Shown: positions 6,273 to 12,211 of the stretch, piece by piece | Position numbering within the stretch: the stretch's first letter is position 1 | Layout of the letters: each line of letters starts with the position of its first letter | Source of the DNA: Flavobacteriales bacterium | GTDB lineage: Bacteria; Bacteroidota; Bacteroidia; Flavobacteriales; Flavobacteriaceae | Direction: 5' to 3' | Assembly: GCA_015494775.1 (NCBI GenBank) | Contig: WGAP01000146.1 | Coordinates: forward strand, 1-13,132 | DNA length: 13,132 bases | Notes under the pieces: generated by a model | The model's input: only the letters and a program-made list of their open reading frames with translations | The model's database searches: none | Told to the model about the DNA's origin: nothing | Program-made: the position numbers and the translations under genes

Positions 6273-6706
6273 ACCACAGAGTTTCACGGAGTTTTACACA
6301 GAGTTTCACAGAGTTTTTTTTAATTTCAATTTATTACTCTGTGCGACTCTGTGAAATTTCCTCTGTGCTACTCTGTGGTTTATATTTCTTACCACAGAGT
6401 TACACGGAGTTCGGCACAGAGTTCCACAGAGTTTTTTGCACTAAGCTATTCCCAAAATTTTTTTCTTACCTCCAATTCTTTACTCTGTGTTACTCTGTGA
6501 AATTTCCTCTGTGTACTCTGTGGTTTATTTTTTTTTCCACAGAGTTACACGGAGTTCGGCACAGAGTTCCACAGAGTTTTTTGCACTAAGCTATTCCCAA
6601 AATTTTTTTCTTACCTCCAATTCTTTACTCTGTGCGACTCTGTGAAATTTTACTCTGTGCGACTCTGTGGTTAATATTTTTACCACAGAGTTTCACAGAG
6701 TTTTTT
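6273..6706. repeat. CACAGAG/CTCTGTG dyad repeat cluster between convergent genes
   Basis: The 453-bp gap between PspC and gmk has no credible gene and is filled with four units. Each full unit has a 5' arm of four CACAGAG-like modules (ACCACAGAGTT, CACGGAG, CACAGAGTT, CACAGAGTT) and a complementary 3' arm (CTCTGTG, ACTCTGTG, CTCTGTG, ACTCTGTGGT). Modules can pair while the short linkers mismatch. Units are A 6273-6379, B 6391-6524, C 6537-6671 and a half unit D 6682-6706 ending 2 nt from the gmk stop. Similar CACAGAG-type intergenic repeats are, to my knowledge, common in Bacteroidota genomes and are often mis-called as small proteins. A bidirectional terminator role is plausible because the flanking genes converge; this is inference. 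Confidence 0.9.
6391..6671. repeat. Near-identical tandem pair (units B and C, 145-bp period)
   Basis: Units B (6391-6524) and C (6537-6671) repeat with a period of 145 bp. The central non-palindromic segment, from TTGCACTAAGC to TCCAATTCTTTA, is identical in both copies. Differences are limited to a few bases in the 3' arms and the linker. Unit A has a different, shorter centre. The pair is therefore a recent tandem duplication of one unit rather than independent insertions. Confidence 0.9.
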
Positions 6707-6708
6707 AA

Positions 6709-7299
6709 TCATTTCCCGCGTAGAAAATCTTTTAATATACGCGTGAGTTCCGCTTCGGTGGCATCCAGATCGCGGTTGATAACCATAATATCGAACAGCG
6801 GTGCGTATTGCATTTCTTCGCGGGCTTTGGCCATTCGTAATTGTATTTTGTCTTCGGTTTCGGTGTTACGGGCGCGCAAGCGTTTTTCCAATTCTTCAAG
6901 GGACGGTGCTTGAACAAAAACAGCCAAAGTACGGTCGGGAAAATATTTTTTGATGTTCAGTCCGCCCTTTACGTCGATGTCGAATATCACGTTCTTTCCT
7001 TCGGAAAGCAGACGTTCCACTTCGCTGCGCAGTGTCCCGTAGAAATGTTCGGGATAGACCTCTTCCCATTCCACAAAGGCGCCCTCATCGATTTTTTGTT
7101 TAAAATCGGCCGGCGAAAGGAAATAATAATGCTTGCCGTGTTCCTCGTAATCGCGTTTGGGACGCGATGTGGCCGAGACCGAAAAGGCCAAATTCAAGGC
7201 CGGATTCTCCATCAACCGGTGTACCAAGGTAGTTTTTCCGCTTCCCGACGGTGCCGAAAACACGATGAGTTTGCCTTGCGCAGGTTGGGCCGGATGCAT
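6709..7299 (-). CDS. gmk: Guanylate kinase
   Basis: Guanylate kinase transfers phosphate from ATP to GMP, giving GDP for nucleotide and nucleic acid synthesis; it is cytosolic and normally essential. With the ATG at 7299 the protein has 196 residues, normal for the family. The P-loop APSGSGKTT is at 16-24. GMP-binding residues lie in SATSRPKRDYEEHGKHYYF (42-60) with Ser42, Arg46 and Arg49. The block FVEWEEVYPEHFYGT (75-89) and Asp107-x-Asp109 with GG (112-113) follow. The Arg-rich lid region is RLRARNTETEDKIQLRMAKA. A longer frame would begin at a TTG at 7326, but that codon lies inside the probable -7 promoter box (7324-7331), so the ATG is preferred. The stop codon lies 2 nt from repeat unit D. 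It appears to be monocistronic. Confidence 0.96.
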   Translation of the reverse strand: MHPAQPAQGKLIVFSAPSGSGKTTLVHRLMENPALNLAFSVSATSRPKRDYEEHGKHYYFLSPADFKQKIDEGAFVEWEEVYPEHFYGTLRSEVERLLSEGKNVIFDIDVKGGLNIKKYFPDRTLAVFVQAPSLEELEKRLRARNTETEDKIQLRMAKAREEMQYAPLFDIMVINRDLDATEAELTRILKDFLRGK

Positions 7300-7323
7300 A
7301 AACGAAAATTTTATCGGGCAGTT

Positions 7324-7331
7324 CAAAAGTA
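7324..7331 (-). promoter_or_regulatory. Candidate -7 box of gmk
   Basis: On the minus strand TACTTTTG is a perfect TAnnTTTG. Transcription would begin near 7317, about 18 nt before the ATG at 7299. A TTTG at 7344-7347 is only 12 nt upstream, shorter than the usual spacing, so the -33 element is doubtful. The box includes the TTG codon that would otherwise be the most upstream start, and so decides the start. Confidence 0.45.
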
Positions 7332-7365
7332 AGACTTTTCGGCCAAACCACGCCGAAAAAATGAT

Positions 7366-7373
7366 TAAATTTG
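7366..7373 (+). promoter_or_regulatory. Candidate -7 box of the DUF4199-glycosyltransferase operon
   Basis: TAAATTTG is a perfect TAnnTTTG, 23 nt before the ATG at 7397, so the leader would be about 15-20 nt. No clear TTTG is present 19-21 nt upstream; TTTC at 7337-7340 is the nearest, 25 nt away. Confidence 0.45.
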
Positions 7374-7396
7374 TTGCATACTAAAATCCGTGCAAA

Positions 7397-7939
7397 ATGA
7401 ATAACGTCCAAAAACCGCCTATTCCGCATAAATTATTATTCCGCATTGCGCTGAACTATGGCAGCATTATGGCCATTATCGGCGTGGTGGGCTTTGTGTT
7501 GAACAATGCCTTTGCCGACCATAGCGCCTTGGCTTCGGTTATTTCCATCTCCGCTTACGTGGCGGCGGCCTTTACGGTGTATTACGGCATCAAAAAATTC
7601 AAATCCGACTACGGTTCCGTCTCCATGCGCGACGGCCTTATGCTGTCGTTATACATCGGGGTTGTTTCCGGGCTCATAATCACCGCCTACATGTATTTGT
7701 ATTACTACGTTATCAGTCCCGGCGCCATCGACCGGTTGATGGAACAGCAAAGGGCGGCCTTGGAAAAAATGGATCAATACAAAGACCAACCCGAAAAAAT
7801 CGCAAAACAACTCGCCACTTTCCGCAACGGATTTCCTTATTTCATCCTGTTTGGCGCCATTGCAGGGCAAGTGTTTATCAGCATGCTGGCCGGCCTCACT
7901 TCGGCTTTTATGCTTAAAGACCAAGAACAGGCCCAATGA
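7397..7939 (+). CDS. DUF4199 domain membrane protein
   Basis: A 180-residue integral membrane protein recognised as DUF4199, a Bacteroidota family without known function. Four hydrophobic segments are visible at about 19-38, 43-63, 78-105 and 146-172. Between the third and fourth lies a charged, helix-forming loop (about 112-143, rich in Glu, Lys and Gln), where the family usually varies. There is no signal peptide and no catalytic motif. Its stop overlaps the glycosyltransferase start (ATGA at 7936-7939), so the two are translationally coupled and may work together in the membrane. I recall the same pair side by side in Flavobacteria. A TAnnTTTG box lies just upstream. Confidence 0.85.
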   Translation: MNNVQKPPIPHKLLFRIALNYGSIMAIIGVVGFVLNNAFADHSALASVISISAYVAAAFTVYYGIKKFKSDYGSVSMRDGLMLSLYIGVVSGLIITAYMYLYYYVISPGAIDRLMEQQRAALEKMDQYKDQPEKIAKQLATFRNGFPYFILFGAIAGQVFISMLAGLTSAFMLKDQEQAQ

Positions 7940-8883
7940 AAGTGTCGGTGGTCATTCCCCTGCTCAACGAAGCCGAATCCCTGCCCGAACTGCATCAACG
8001 GCTGGGCGAAGCCCTCGGCCCGCATTATGATTACGAAATCATCTTTGTGGACGACGGCAGCACCGACGGTTCCTGGGCGGTTATCGAAGATTTGGCCGCC
8101 AAGGATACGCGTGTGCACGGCATCAAGTTCCGCCGCAATTACGGTAAATCGCAGGCCTTGGATGCCGGTTTTCGCCGTGCCAAGGGCGATGTGATTATTA
8201 CCATGGACGCCGATTTGCAGGACGAACCGGCTGAAATTCCCGCGCTGGTGCAAAAACTCACCGACGAAAACCTCGACCTGGTTTCGTGCTGGAAACAAAA
8301 ACGCAAAGACCCCGTGCTGACCAAAAACCTGCCGTCCAAACTATTCAACTGGGCGGCACGCAAGGTTTCGGGCATCAAATTGCACGACTTCAACTGCGGC
8401 TTGAAGGCCTACCGGCGCGAAGTAATTGACAACATCCGCGTCTATGGCGAAATGCACCGCTACATTCCTTTCCTGGCCAAGCAGGCGGGCTTTGCCCGCA
8501 TCGGCGAGAAACCCGTGGTGCACCATGCGCGCAAATACGGCCGCACCAAGTTCGGTTCCGACCGTTTTATCAAAGGCGTTTTGGACCTGATAACGCTGTG
8601 GTTTCACATGCGTTTTGCCAAGCGGCCCATGTATTTGTTCGGCGGCTTGGGGCTGTTGATGTTTTTCGTGGGCTTTGTGGCCGTGGCGGTGATTTTGGGC
8701 ATCAAGGCCTACAAACTGTGGAACGGGCTTACCACGCATTTGGTAACCGACCGTCCGTGGTTTTATATTTCGGTGGCGTCCATGCTGTTGGGCAGCCAAT
8801 TTTTCCTGGCGGGTTTTATCGGCGAATTGATCTTGCAGCAAGGCAGCCGTTCGGGACTTTACAGCGTAGAGAAAGAGATTTGA
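7936..8883 (+). CDS. Family 2 glycosyltransferase, DPM1/GtrB-like, membrane-anchored
   Basis: A 315-residue GT-A fold glycosyltransferase of the bacterial DPM1-like group. Members move a sugar from a nucleotide donor to a polyprenyl phosphate at the inner face of the membrane. The N-terminal strand is VSVVIPLLNEAESL. VDDGS (38-42) binds the nucleotide, DADLQD (91-96) supplies the metal-binding acidic residues, and a CGLKAYRREV block (154-163) follows. HRYIP (174-178) and RKYGRTKFG (199-207) are the group signatures. Two membrane segments at about 233-257 and 277-300 anchor the C-terminus. Length is typical for GtrB or ArnC-like enzymes. Donor and acceptor cannot be read from the sequence; mannosyl or glucosyl transfer to undecaprenyl phosphate is the usual role. 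It overlaps DUF4199 by 4 nt. The A/T-rich end of repeat copy 2 begins directly after its stop. Confidence 0.92.
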   Translation: MKVSVVIPLLNEAESLPELHQRLGEALGPHYDYEIIFVDDGSTDGSWAVIEDLAAKDTRVHGIKFRRNYGKSQALDAGFRRAKGDVIITMDADLQDEPAEIPALVQKLTDENLDLVSCWKQKRKDPVLTKNLPSKLFNWAARKVSGIKLHDFNCGLKAYRREVIDNIRVYGEMHRYIPFLAKQAGFARIGEKPVVHHARKYGRTKFGSDRFIKGVLDLITLWFHMRFAKRPMYLFGGLGLLMFFVGFVAVAVILGIKAYKLWNGLTTHLVTDRPWFYISVASMLLGSQFFLAGFIGELILQQGSRSGLYSVEKEI

Positions 8884-9065
8884 TTTTTTGTTTGGGCGCC
8901 CCGGCGCCCCGCCCTCATTCATGCGGGCCGCGTTGCTTCGCTTTACTTGCCCCGCGGCGCATTCATGAGGCGGGACTCGCTTCGCTCGCTCGCGTTCGTG
9001 GCGGCTACGCCGCATCGGCAGGCGTTTCGGCCGACGGAACATCCTCACGCCTGCCGGCACTCACG
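8884..9065 (-). repeat. GC-rich tail of repeat copy 2
   Basis: Directly after the glycosyltransferase stop, a T-rich run leads into GGGCGCC (8894-8900) and GGCGCCC (8903-8909), a 7-bp dyad. On the minus strand this reads GGCGCCC followed by an A-rich stretch, matching the termini of copies 1 and 3. The remaining part is GC-rich with CTTCGCTCGCTCGCG-type simple stretches. The T-run precedes the dyad on the plus strand, so this does not look like an intrinsic terminator for the glycosyltransferase. No gene is credible here. Confidence 0.55.
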
Positions 9066-9291
9066 CGGCGCCGTCGGGCTGTCCGCTTATATTCGCCTTG
9101 GCGGATGCCGTGGTTTTGCGCGGGCGCGCATGTTCGCGCGCCCGCGCCCGCCCGTGCGTGGGGCTTCCTCCGGTCGCCTCCGCCGGTCGGAAAACCATCG
9201 GCACCGCCGGCGGCTCATACCGCTCCCATCCCTGGCGCGGATTTAGTTATGAGTTTTGAATTTTAAGTTTTGAGTTGGTTTTTATCGAAGC
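9066..9291 (-). repeat. Structured dispersed repeat, copy 2 (core), inverted relative to copy 1
   Basis: This is the inverted counterpart of 104-329. On the minus strand it has CCGCGCC (9240-9234), AGGG, ATGGGAGCGGTAT (9229-9217), the variable helix domain and then ATATAAGCGGACAGCCC, closing with GGCGCC (9072-9067). The GC hairpin at 9118-9147 keeps a perfect 12-bp stem, but its loop (GAACAT on the minus strand) differs from the loop of copy 1. An A/T-rich tract (9241-9283) corresponds to that of copy 1, with small rearrangements. The element faces the 3' end of the glycosyltransferase gene on the opposite strand, as copy 1 faces DUF4286. Confidence 0.75.
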
Positions 9292-9320
9292 GACCGTGTT
9301 GACCGGCCGGGGCTTCGATA
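9283..9320. repeat. TATCGAAGC dyad
   Basis: TATCGAAGC (9283-9291) pairs with GCTTCGATA (9312-9320) across a 20-nt GC-rich spacer with CCGGCCGG. It is the counterpart of the dyad at 16-47 and marks the outer edge of repeat copy 2. Further dyads follow: CCGCGAT/ATCGCGG at 9362-9377 and CCGCGC/GCGCGG at 9396-9411. Confidence 0.6.
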
Positions 9321-9504
9321 CACCACGGCTTCACCGCGGCACTCAGCCGCAGGCCTTTTCCCCGCGATAAATCGCGGATTTAAGGGGGCGCCGGCCCGCG
9401 CGTCAGCGCGGAGCCGGCGGCGCAAACCCGGCGGGATTTTCCAGCCAAGGCATGGAATAATCAATAAATTTCGCGTCAAAACACTTATCACCAAACATTT
9501 GCGC

Positions 9505-9535
9505 CGCCGGCGCGGAGCTTCGCTCCGCGCCGGCG
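9505..9535. repeat. Perfect 14-bp GC hairpin with TTC loop
   Basis: The left arm CGCCGGCGCGGAGC (9505-9518) is perfectly complementary to 9522-9535, with the 3-nt loop TTC. It lies just before structured repeat copy 3 and has no T-run after it, so it is not a standard intrinsic terminator. Confidence 0.65.
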
Positions 9536-9543
9536 CCCCCACC

Positions 9544-9694
9544 CCACCCGCGCCAGCGGGCGTAGCGGTATCCTTGCGCGGCAGCCGGCGAATGTTTTTG
9601 TGCCGGCGGCGGGGGCTCGCAGCGCAAGAGACCACGGCGCCGGCCTTACAAAAACCGCCGGATGCAAGCAAGATATGAGCGGAGCACGCGGTGG
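9544..9694 (+). repeat. Structured dispersed repeat, copy 3 (divergent)
   Basis: This element has the same layout as copies 1 and 2 but largely different sequence. CCACC-C-GCG (9544-9552) pairs with CGCGGTGG (9687-9694) around a bulged C. AGCGGTAT (9564-9571) lies opposite ATATGAGCGG (9673-9682). CTTGC (9573-9577) pairs with GCAAG (9668-9672). The inner domain (9578-9667) is GC-rich and unrelated to that of copy 1. The AGCGGTATCCTT and AAGATATGAGCGG pair is closest to the form I recall from Flavobacterium intergenic repeats (unverified). It lies in the same orientation as tgt, about 300 nt upstream. Confidence 0.6.
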
Positions 9695-9947
9695 CCGCCA
9701 CGTGAGGGCCACCAAACGCGAGAACGCTCCGTCGGACGAAGCGCTTGGTGTTGTCCCCGCCGCGGCGCCTAAGGCGCCGGGCGGATGGCCGGACGTAAAC
9801 CTTTGAAAGTCAGTTCAGTTCCCCGCCCCGCGGCTCCGCCGCGGGGCGGGGAACACATCCTAAGCCCCATCGTCCGGCCATCCGCCGCGGGCATTCGCCC
9901 GCCGGCGGGGCCCCGAACGTGGGCGGCCAGGCGCCCTAAAAATAAAA
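9695..9947 (+). repeat. GC-rich tail of repeat copy 3, ending in the shared A-rich terminus
   Basis: This stretch continues copy 3 to GGCGCCCTAAAAATAAAA (9930-9947), identical to 475-492. The part at 9705-9750 aligns with 336-378 of copy 1 (ACCAAACGCGAG and GCCAAACGCGAG blocks). It includes a GGCGCC-TAA-GGCGCC dyad (9764-9778), comparable to the GGCGCC-GTA-GGCGCC of copy 1. It also holds the 17-bp hairpin listed separately. The short frame 9675-9806 (43 codons) is not called as a gene. Confidence 0.6.
9818..9854. repeat. Perfect 17-bp GC hairpin with TCC loop
   Basis: The left arm GTTCCCCGCCCCGCGGC (9818-9834) is perfectly complementary to 9838-9854 across the loop TCC. This is the longest perfect dyad noticed in the window. 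No T-run follows on the plus strand. It lies about 140 nt before the tgt start codon. Confidence 0.75.
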
Positions 9948-9971
9948 ATACCCGCTTCGGGCATTATTTCG

Positions 9972-9979
9972 TAATTTCG
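9972..9979 (+). promoter_or_regulatory. Possible -7 box of the tgt operon
   Basis: TAATTTCG differs from TAnnTTTG at one base and lies 17 nt before the tgt ATG. It is just downstream of the end of repeat copy 3, in the only non-repeat sequence before the gene. No matching TTTG was found at the expected distance. Confidence 0.3.
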
Positions 9980-9996
9980 CACATATTTTTCCGCCT

Positions 9997-11127
9997 ATGC
10001 AATTCCGTCTGCAAGCCACCGACCCGGGCAGCGCCGCACGGGCCGGCATCATCGAAACAGGGCACGGCGTCATCGAAACGCCCATTTTTATGCCCGTGGG
10101 CACCTTGGGTACCGTCAAGGCCGTGCATCAACGAGAACTGCGGGACGACATAGGCGCGCAAATCATCCTGGGCAACACCTACCACCTTTACCTGCGCCCG
10201 GGCACCGACCTGCTGGAACAAACCGGCGGCCTACACGGCTTTATCGGCTGGGAACGGTCCATCCTTACCGACAGCGGCGGCTTTCAGGTCTATTCCCTGG
10301 CCGACAACCGCAAAATCACCGAAGAAGGCGTCCGCTTCAAATCCCATATCGACGGCTCCTACCACTTTTTTTCGCCCGAAGGCGTAATGGACATCCAACG
10401 CCGCATCGGCGCCGACATTGCCATGGCCTTCGACGAATGCACCGATTGGCCCGTGGATTACCGCTACGCCCGCGAAGCCATGGAACGCACCCACCGCTGG
10501 CTCGACCGCTGCATCACACGCTGGAACGAAACCGAGCCGCTATACGGCCACACGCAGAGTTTGTTTCCCATCGTACAAGGCAGTACCTTCGCCGACCTGC
10601 GCAAGCAATCGGCCGAATACATAGCCTCGCGCAACGCCGACGGAAACGCCATCGGCGGACTGTCGGTGGGCGAACCGGCCGAAGAAATGTATGCCATGAC
10701 CGAACTGGTGTGCAACATCCTGCCCAAAGACAAACCGCGCTACCTGATGGGCGTGGGCACGCCGGCCAACATTCTGGAAAGCATTGCCCTGGGCGTGGAC
10801 ATGTTCGACTGCGTCATGCCCACACGCAACGCGCGCAACGGCATGCTCTTTACCACCGAAGGCATCATCAACATCAAAAACGCCAAGTGGAAAACCGACT
10901 TCTCGCCCTTGGACCCCGAAGGAATCACCTTTGCCGACAGGGAATATTCCAAGGCCTACCTGCGCCATTTGTTTCAAACCAACGAAATCCTGGGCAAACA
11001 AATCGCTTCGATTCATAACCTGGGTTTTTACCTGTGGCTCGTAAGGCAAGCCCGCCGGCATATCATTGAAGGAGATTTCGTAACTTGGAAAAATCAAATG
11101 ATGCCCAAAATCACCCGACGATTGTAG
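9997..11127 (+). CDS. tgt: tRNA-guanine transglycosylase (queuine tRNA-ribosyltransferase)
   Basis: Bacterial Tgt swaps guanine 34 in the anticodon of Asp, Asn, His and Tyr tRNAs for preQ1, a step toward queuosine. The 376 residues match the family length. Visible motifs are GVIETPIFMPVGT (24-36), TDSGGFQ (91-97) with general-base Asp92, GGLSVGE (220-226), YLMGVGTP (249-256) and DMFDCVMPTRNARNG (268-282) with the nucleophile Asp271. The zinc site is unusual: the position of the normal C-x-C-x2-C holds GITFADRE (309-316), with no cysteine, although His340 of IHNLGFY is kept. I recall the same loss in Flavobacterial Tgt, so it is probably a lineage trait and not damage. The ATG at 9997 gives the standard N-terminus. 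It leads a three-gene operon with the permease 1 nt downstream. Confidence 0.97.
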   Translation: MQFRLQATDPGSAARAGIIETGHGVIETPIFMPVGTLGTVKAVHQRELRDDIGAQIILGNTYHLYLRPGTDLLEQTGGLHGFIGWERSILTDSGGFQVYSLADNRKITEEGVRFKSHIDGSYHFFSPEGVMDIQRRIGADIAMAFDECTDWPVDYRYAREAMERTHRWLDRCITRWNETEPLYGHTQSLFPIVQGSTFADLRKQSAEYIASRNADGNAIGGLSVGEPAEEMYAMTELVCNILPKDKPRYLMGVGTPANILESIALGVDMFDCVMPTRNARNGMLFTTEGIINIKNAKWKTDFSPLDPEGITFADREYSKAYLRHLFQTNEILGKQIASIHNLGFYLWLVRQARRHIIEGDFVTWKNQMMPKITRRL

Positions 11128-11128
11128 G

Positions 11129-12211
11129 ATGAAAATCATCGACAAATACATTATCCGTCAGTATTTCGGCACCTTTTTGGGCATGCTGCTGCTGTTTGTG
11201 CCCATCAGCATCCTCATCGACCTGGGCGAACGGATTGAAAAATTCCGCGAAAACCATATTCCGCTGGGGGAAATATTGGAATATTACAAGGCCTTCCTGC
11301 TTACGTTCTTCAATGTTTTGTTCCCCATATTCCTCTTCCTGTCGATCATTTGGTTTACTTCGCGCATGGCCCAACGCACCGAAATCGTGGCCGTACTCAA
11401 CGGCGGAATGTCTTTCGAACGTTTTGTAATGCCCTACTTTCTGGGCGCCTTGGTCATATCGGGAACGGTTATTTTGCTCAACCGCAACATCATTCCCAAT
11501 GCCCGGATGACCTACAATGATTTTTGGAGTAAATATTTCAACAAGTGGGGAAACTACCGCGAAAAAAACGACGTTTACCGGCAAGTGGACAGCACGCATT
11601 ACGTGTATATTTCCAGCATCAACCATAAGGTCAAAACGGCCTATGATTTCGTTTGGGAAGATATTCGCGACCACCAATTGCGCTACCGGCTCTATGCCAC
11701 GCGTATCAAACTGCTCAACGACAGCACGCACAGCTACCGTTTGTATAATGTTACCAAACGGAAAATCCTGTCGCCCGACAGCCAGGAAGTGCAACAAAAG
11801 GCCGTGATGGACACCGTTTTTCCGTTTACCTTCAACGACCTGACGCCGGTCAACTATATTGCCGAAGGCCTGCCCACACGTGAGCTCAATGATTTTATAC
11901 GCAAAGAACAATTGCGCGGTTCGAAAAACATCGACCGGTATTTGCTGGAAAAATACAAGCGGGTAAGCTTGCCCGTGGCGGCCTTTATCCTGACCTTTAT
12001 TGCCGTGGCCGTGGCTTCGCGCAAGCGCCGCGGTGGAATGGGGATTAATTTGGCCATTGGCATTGCATTGGCGTTCGTTTATATCTTTTTCGACAAAATT
12101 TTCGGCATCCTGACGGTTAATGCGGGTTTCAATCCCTTCCTGGCGGCGTGGATACCCAATTTCCTGTTTATCCTGCTTGCGTTATATTTGCTGCGTTATG
12201 CCCAACGCTAA
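11129..12211 (+). CDS. YjgP/YjgQ family permease (LptF/LptG-type)
   Basis: A 360-residue membrane protein of the YjgP/YjgQ family. LptF and LptG form the inner-membrane half of the ABC exporter that pulls LPS toward the outer membrane, working with the LptB ATPase. The layout is diagnostic: three N-terminal membrane segments (about 12-31, 55-77, 98-118), a large periplasmic beta-jellyroll region (about 120-275) and three C-terminal segments (278-297, 304-322, 337-357). The cytoplasmic loop with MAQRTEIVAVLNGGMSFERF (80-99) fits the coupling region that contacts the ATPase. LptF and LptG cannot be told apart here and no partner is in the window. It starts 1 nt after the tgt stop and overlaps the EamA gene by 14 nt. 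Confidence 0.93.
   Translation: MKIIDKYIIRQYFGTFLGMLLLFVPISILIDLGERIEKFRENHIPLGEILEYYKAFLLTFFNVLFPIFLFLSIIWFTSRMAQRTEIVAVLNGGMSFERFVMPYFLGALVISGTVILLNRNIIPNARMTYNDFWSKYFNKWGNYREKNDVYRQVDSTHYVYISSINHKVKTAYDFVWEDIRDHQLRYRLYATRIKLLNDSTHSYRLYNVTKRKILSPDSQEVQQKAVMDTVFPFTFNDLTPVNYIAEGLPTRELNDFIRKEQLRGSKNIDRYLLEKYKRVSLPVAAFILTFIAVAVASRKRRGGMGINLAIGIALAFVYIFFDKIFGILTVNAGFNPFLAAWIPNFLFILLALYLLRYAQR

Noticed and set aside
6273..6706. CRISPR array
   Set aside because: Units are internally palindromic, spacing is irregular, two units share the same centre rather than having unique spacers, and no cas gene is present.
6341..6913. Small frames rich in Phe, Leu, Cys and Ser within the CACAGAG repeats
   Set aside because: They are translations of the repeat modules, a common source of false small proteins, and one continues antisense into gmk.
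8881..8909. Intrinsic terminator of the glycosyltransferase gene
   Set aside because: On the plus strand the T-run comes before the GC dyad, not after it, so the order is wrong.
8598..9266. A 222-residue plus-strand frame and neighbours at 8947-9246
   Set aside because: The first overlaps the glycosyltransferase in another frame and continues into repeat copy 2. None has a recognisable domain.
12120..12197. Upstream extension of the EamA protein by 26 residues
   Set aside because: It lies inside the permease gene and adds a Cys/Arg-rich segment before the normal first membrane helix.
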